Shown: in pieces, positions 61,253 to 64,000 of the stretch
Layout of the letters: each line of letters begins with the position of its first letter
Numbering within the stretch: the first letter of the stretch is position 1
Assembly (NCBI GenBank): GCA_963705835.1
Contig: CAVPLC010000047.1
Coordinates: 62,001 to 126,000 of the forward strand
DNA: 64,000 bases
Direction: 5' to 3'
DNA from: Palsa-504 sp963705835
GTDB taxonomy: Bacteria; Actinomycetota; Actinomycetes; Streptosporangiales; Streptosporangiaceae
Notes under the pieces: generated by a model
The model's database searches: none
The model's input: only the letters and a program-made list of their open reading frames with translations
Told to the model about the DNA's origin: nothing
Made by a program: the position numbers and the translations under genes

Positions 61253-62644
61253 CTAGCCCTTGCCCGGGTTGAAGATCTCCAGCGGGTCGAGCGCCCGGCG
61301 CACGGCCGACTGCATGGCGAGTGATCCGGGATCGAGCTCGCGGCGCATGCCGTCCCGCTTGAGGATCCCGACGCCGTGCTCGCCGGTCACGGTGCCGCCC
61401 AGCGCGATCGCGGCATCGAGGAAGTCCTCGAACGCCGCCTGCGCGGCCAGCCGGGCCGCCTCGTCGCCCGCCGGCGTGACCAGCAGCGGATGCAGGTTCC
61501 CGTCGCCCGCGTGGGCGATCGTGGCGATCCGCACGCCGTGCCGGGCCGCGATGGCGCTGACCTGCTCGAGCATCACCGGGACCTTGGAGCGCGGGACGCA
61601 GACGTCCTCGGTGAGGACCGGGCCGAGCCGCTCGAGGGCCGGATAGGCCAGCCGCCTGGCCTCGAACAGCGCCTCGGCCTCCGCGTCGTCGGTCGACTGC
61701 TCGACCCACGTCGCTCCCGCGTCGGTCATGGCGGCGGCGATGTCGGCCGCCTCGGACGTGCCCGACTCCCCCGGCGTGTCGACCCGGGCCAGCAGCAGCG
61801 CCGCCGCGTCCGCCTCGATCCCCAGGTGCTTCCAGTCCTCGACCGCCTCCAGGCAGACCCGGTCCAGGAGTTCCAGGACCGCGGGCGTCAGACCGCGGCG
61901 GGTGATCTGGGCCACGGCCTCGCCGGAGGCGACCAGGTCGGCGAACGCGCCGACGATCGTCCGCGGCGTGCCCGTCCGGGCCGGCCGCAGCCGCAGCGTT
62001 ACCTCGGTCACGATGCCGAGCGTGCCCTCCGACCCCACGAACAGGCCCACCAGGTCCAGTCCGGCGACGCCCTTCGTGGTGCGCCGCCCCAGGCGCACGA
62101 CCTCCCCGTAGCCGACGGGGCCGCCCACGACCACGCGCAGGCCCAGGACGTAATCGCGGGTGACACCGTACTTCAGGCAGCACAGGCCGCCTGCGTTGGT
62201 GGCGACGTTGCCGCCGATCGTCGACGACGTGGCGCTGGCCGGGTCCGGCGGGTACCACAGGCCGTATTCCGCCACCGCGGCCTTGACGTCGCTGTTGATG
62301 ACGCCCGGCTGCACGACGGCCACCAGGTTGTCCGGGTCGATCTCCACGATCCGGTTCATCTGTGCCAGGTCGAGGACGACGCAGCCGCTGACCGCGTTGG
62401 CGCCGCCCGACAGCCCGGTGCCCGCGCCGCGCGGCACGATCGGGGTGCGCAGCTCGGCGCAGGTCCGCACGACGTGCTGGACCTCGGCCTCGGTGCGCGC
62501 GCGGACGCCGATGGCGGCCTGGCCGGTCGGCGCCCACTCAGCCTCGTCGTGCGAGAAGGCGGCGAGCACGTCGGGATCGACGATCAGGCGCTCGACCGGC
62601 AGCTCCTGGCCCAGCGCCTCCACCAGGACGCCTACGTTGTCCAC
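61253..62644 (-). CDS. FAD-linked oxidase, GlcD / D-lactate dehydrogenase type
   Basis: A 463-residue flavoenzyme with the PP-loop PRGAGTGLSGGANAVSG, FAD region PPDPASATSSTIGGNVATNA, and the C-terminal HAGDGNLHPLLV and TGEHGVGILKRDGMR motifs. It oxidises a 2-hydroxy acid such as glycolate or D-lactate. The Fe-S partner GlcF is not encoded next to it here, so a single-subunit D-lactate-dehydrogenase-like role is likely. The GTG at 62644 is the start. Confidence 0.93.
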   Translation of the reverse strand: MDNVGVLVEALGQELPVERLIVDPDVLAAFSHDEAEWAPTGQAAIGVRARTEAEVQHVVRTCAELRTPIVPRGAGTGLSGGANAVSGCVVLDLAQMNRIVEIDPDNLVAVVQPGVINSDVKAAVAEYGLWYPPDPASATSSTIGGNVATNAGGLCCLKYGVTRDYVLGLRVVVGGPVGYGEVVRLGRRTTKGVAGLDLVGLFVGSEGTLGIVTEVTLRLRPARTGTPRTIVGAFADLVASGEAVAQITRRGLTPAVLELLDRVCLEAVEDWKHLGIEADAAALLLARVDTPGESGTSEAADIAAAMTDAGATWVEQSTDDAEAEALFEARRLAYPALERLGPVLTEDVCVPRSKVPVMLEQVSAIAARHGVRIATIAHAGDGNLHPLLVTPAGDEAARLAAQAAFEDFLDAAIALGGTVTGEHGVGILKRDGMRRELDPGSLAMQSAVRRALDPLEIFNPGKG

Positions 62645-62813
62645 GCATCCGACCCTAAGCCGCTGCGGGCCGGACGCGGGCGGGCGGGGTCGGTGTAGCC
62701 CGACCCCGCGCTCCGGACTCTCCGGGTGCGGCCTCCCGTCGGCGGCACGGAACCGCGCCGCCGGGCCATCCCGAAGCCGCAGGACCCCACGGGGGGGTTA
62801 TGGGGCCCTGCCG

Positions 62814-63893
62814 TCATGCCGGAGAATCACCGCCCGCAGCGCAGGACTCATCCGTGATTGGAGAGGCGGGGTTCCTGCGCTTGTGTCCGCTATGGTCCAC
62901 CCCGGCAGCCTGAGCCGTCAAGGACTGTAATAGAGGAGGTAGGTCGGGAACGAGCCGGGCGTCCAGCAGCTGGCCGAGAGCTGCGGCTGCCTCCAGCGGA
63001 TGGTCGATGGGGCCCCACCGGGCGCCGGTCAGCTCGGCCAGCTCGGCCGCCTGCTCGTGATCGTCGGCCGGGGCCAGGATGATCAGTTCCGGCAGGCCGC
63101 GGGCCGTCTCCACGGTGTCGTCTGGGTCGGTGCTGCGGCAGTCGGACAGCAGGATGACGACCCGGCGCCGGGCCCGCGCCTGGGCCAGCTGCTCGCGGGC
63201 CGCCTTCAGGGCGTCCGCCAGCCTGGTCACTCCGTGTCCGGAGAGCCGGAGCAGCCGCTCGGCCACGGCCGCGGGCGGGACGTCGCTGACCAGGGGGCGG
63301 ATGACGTCGACGGTGGCGGCGAAGGAGAGGACGGCGTGCTCGTCCGGGGCGCGCAGCGCGCAGGCCGCGGCGACCGTCGCGGCGGCCGCCAGCCGCGGGC
63401 CGCTCATCGAGCCTGACCGGTCGACCACCACCGCGAAGGCCGTGCGCGGCCGGGCCCACTGCACCGTGGTGAGGTCCTCGTGCCCGACGGGCCGGGCCTC
63501 GGTCCTGGCCGCCGAGACGCCGTCGACGGACGCGTCGATGTCCAGGTCGCCGTCGGTGGCGCCGCGGGCGGGCCGCAGTCGCGACACCCCCCGCATCGAG
63601 GCGCGCCCGGCACGGGCGCGTTCCAGGACGATGCGCGAGCTGAGCCGGATCGCGGCGGCCCGCAGGCGCTCGTCAGTCGCGGTGGTCATGGCCGCCAGCA
63701 GCTCGAAGGCCGCCGGGTCCTCGCCCAGGGCCTGGGTCATGGCCTGCTCGTCGAGCACCCCGACCTCGGGGCTGATCTCGGCGAAGCGGGCGTGACGGGC
63801 CAGCTCGCGCCGCCCGATGGTGCGCCGCTGCGGCCGACCCGGCTTAGGCCCGCCGGCGGCCCCAGTAGTCGGGGCGGCCGGCGGGCCGGTCAT
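62814..63893 (-). CDS. VWA-domain protein (Mg-chelatase-D-like)
   Basis: A 359-residue protein with a basic/proline-rich N-terminus, a helical middle and a von Willebrand A domain (FAVVVDRSGSMSGPRLAAAA is the MIDAS DxSxS; ADALKAAREQL and VVILLSDCRSTDP follow). Such proteins work with AAA+ ATPases of the MoxR type. ATG 63893 overlaps the stop of the upstream partial gene (ATGA), consistent with an AAA-VWA operon. Target unknown. The 169 bases after it hold no clear feature. Confidence 0.88.
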   Translation of the reverse strand: MTGPPAAPTTGAAGGPKPGRPQRRTIGRRELARHARFAEISPEVGVLDEQAMTQALGEDPAAFELLAAMTTATDERLRAAAIRLSSRIVLERARAGRASMRGVSRLRPARGATDGDLDIDASVDGVSAARTEARPVGHEDLTTVQWARPRTAFAVVVDRSGSMSGPRLAAAATVAAACALRAPDEHAVLSFAATVDVIRPLVSDVPPAAVAERLLRLSGHGVTRLADALKAAREQLAQARARRRVVILLSDCRSTDPDDTVETARGLPELIILAPADDHEQAAELAELTGARWGPIDHPLEAAAALGQLLDARLVPDLPPLLQSLTAQAAGVDHSGHKRRNPASPITDESCAAGGDSPA

Positions 63894-64000
63894 TCCCCCG
63901 AGCCGGCGGCGCCTCCCGAGGCATCGCCCGCGGTCGCGGCGGCCCGCACCCCGCGGAAGATCTCCTCGATGATCTGGTCGGCCGAGCGACGGCACGATTC
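63890..64000 (-). CDS. C-terminal end of the gene upstream of the VWA protein (partial)
   Basis: The last 36 codons of an ORF that enters from the right edge: ESCRRSADQIIEEIFRGVRA, then an Ala/Gly-rich tail before TGA 63892-63890, which overlaps the VWA start. By context this could be the AAA+ or DUF5682-type partner of the VWA protein, but too little is visible to name it. Confidence 0.5.
   Translation of the reverse strand, partial: ESCRRSADQIIEEIFRGVRAAATAGDASGGAAGSGE

Noticed and set aside
1..64000. tRNA, CRISPR or insertion-sequence content
   Set aside because: No cloverleaf-like 3' ends, no regularly spaced repeats and no transposase motifs were recognised; a tRNAscan-SE and ISfinder run would confirm.

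Overview
The window is about 64 kb of very GC-rich chromosomal DNA from a filamentous-type actinobacterium. The evidence is ergothioneine genes, a WhiB7 regulator, a tlyA-nadK-recN operon, an XRE/DUF5753 regulator, a Methyltransf_19 enzyme, many GTG/TTG starts and 1-4 base gene overlaps. Gene content suits the Streptosporangiales or a nearby order, but this is inference from gene families only. I saw no tRNA, rRNA, CRISPR array, prophage or intact insertion sequence.

Layout. 0-2.1 kb: end of egtB, then egtC and egtD (ergothioneine). 2.3-5.4 kb: two convergent secreted proteins. 5.7-7.8 kb: a DGPF/YCII protein with an ECF42-type sigma factor behind a matching promoter, then a MOSC protein. 8-13.2 kb: a MhuD-like haem monooxygenase coupled to a methyltransferase, a second methyltransferase, an aldo-keto reductase with a PLP dehydratase, and a class V aminotransferase. 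13.4-18.7 kb: a complete branched-chain amino-acid-type ABC importer (substrate-binding protein, two permeases, two ATPases). 18.7-24.1 kb: a divergent hypothetical/CGNR pair, whiB7, and the small gene-tlyA-nadK-recN operon. 24.4-34.2 kb: mixed metabolism (SCP2-like protein, CoA transferase, phosphatase, oxidoreductase, DoxX-like protein, cutA, purC, an ABC unit, a methyltransferase, MarR). 33.1-37.6 kb: a MerR-PP2C fusion facing a receptor-like Ser/Thr kinase with a large beta-propeller-like outer domain. 37.9-44.2 kb: hydrolase, DUF3291, an MFS pump with its TetR regulator, XRE/DUF5753, DUF4287 and a truncated DGPF gene. 44.3-48.2 kb: hrpA. 48.4-51.2 kb: a YbaK-like protein, then an M-box Mg2+ riboswitch in front of an Nramp-related transporter. 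51.3-60.8 kb: Methyltransf_19 enzyme, flavoprotein, a broken membrane protein, SDR, a SigG-like sigma factor, VOC protein, acyl-CoA synthetase and acyl-CoA dehydrogenase. 60.9-64 kb: YjbR, a GlcD-like oxidase, a VWA protein and the end of its upstream partner.

Most notable points: (1) an M-box upstream of an Nramp homologue whose metal-binding motifs depart from the Mn/Fe consensus, with a possible leader peptide between them; (2) the MerR-PP2C/receptor-kinase pair with a cluster of TTGACC half-sites; (3) two ECF42-type promoters, one on a truncated DGPF gene 38 kb from the sigma gene; (4) a 54-base near-perfect palindrome between hrpA and the YbaK-like gene; (5) many single-base frameshifts in otherwise healthy genes. 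Most of these are +1 and several sit in G/C runs, so assembly or sequencing indels are the likeliest explanation and should be ruled out before calling any of them pseudogenes.
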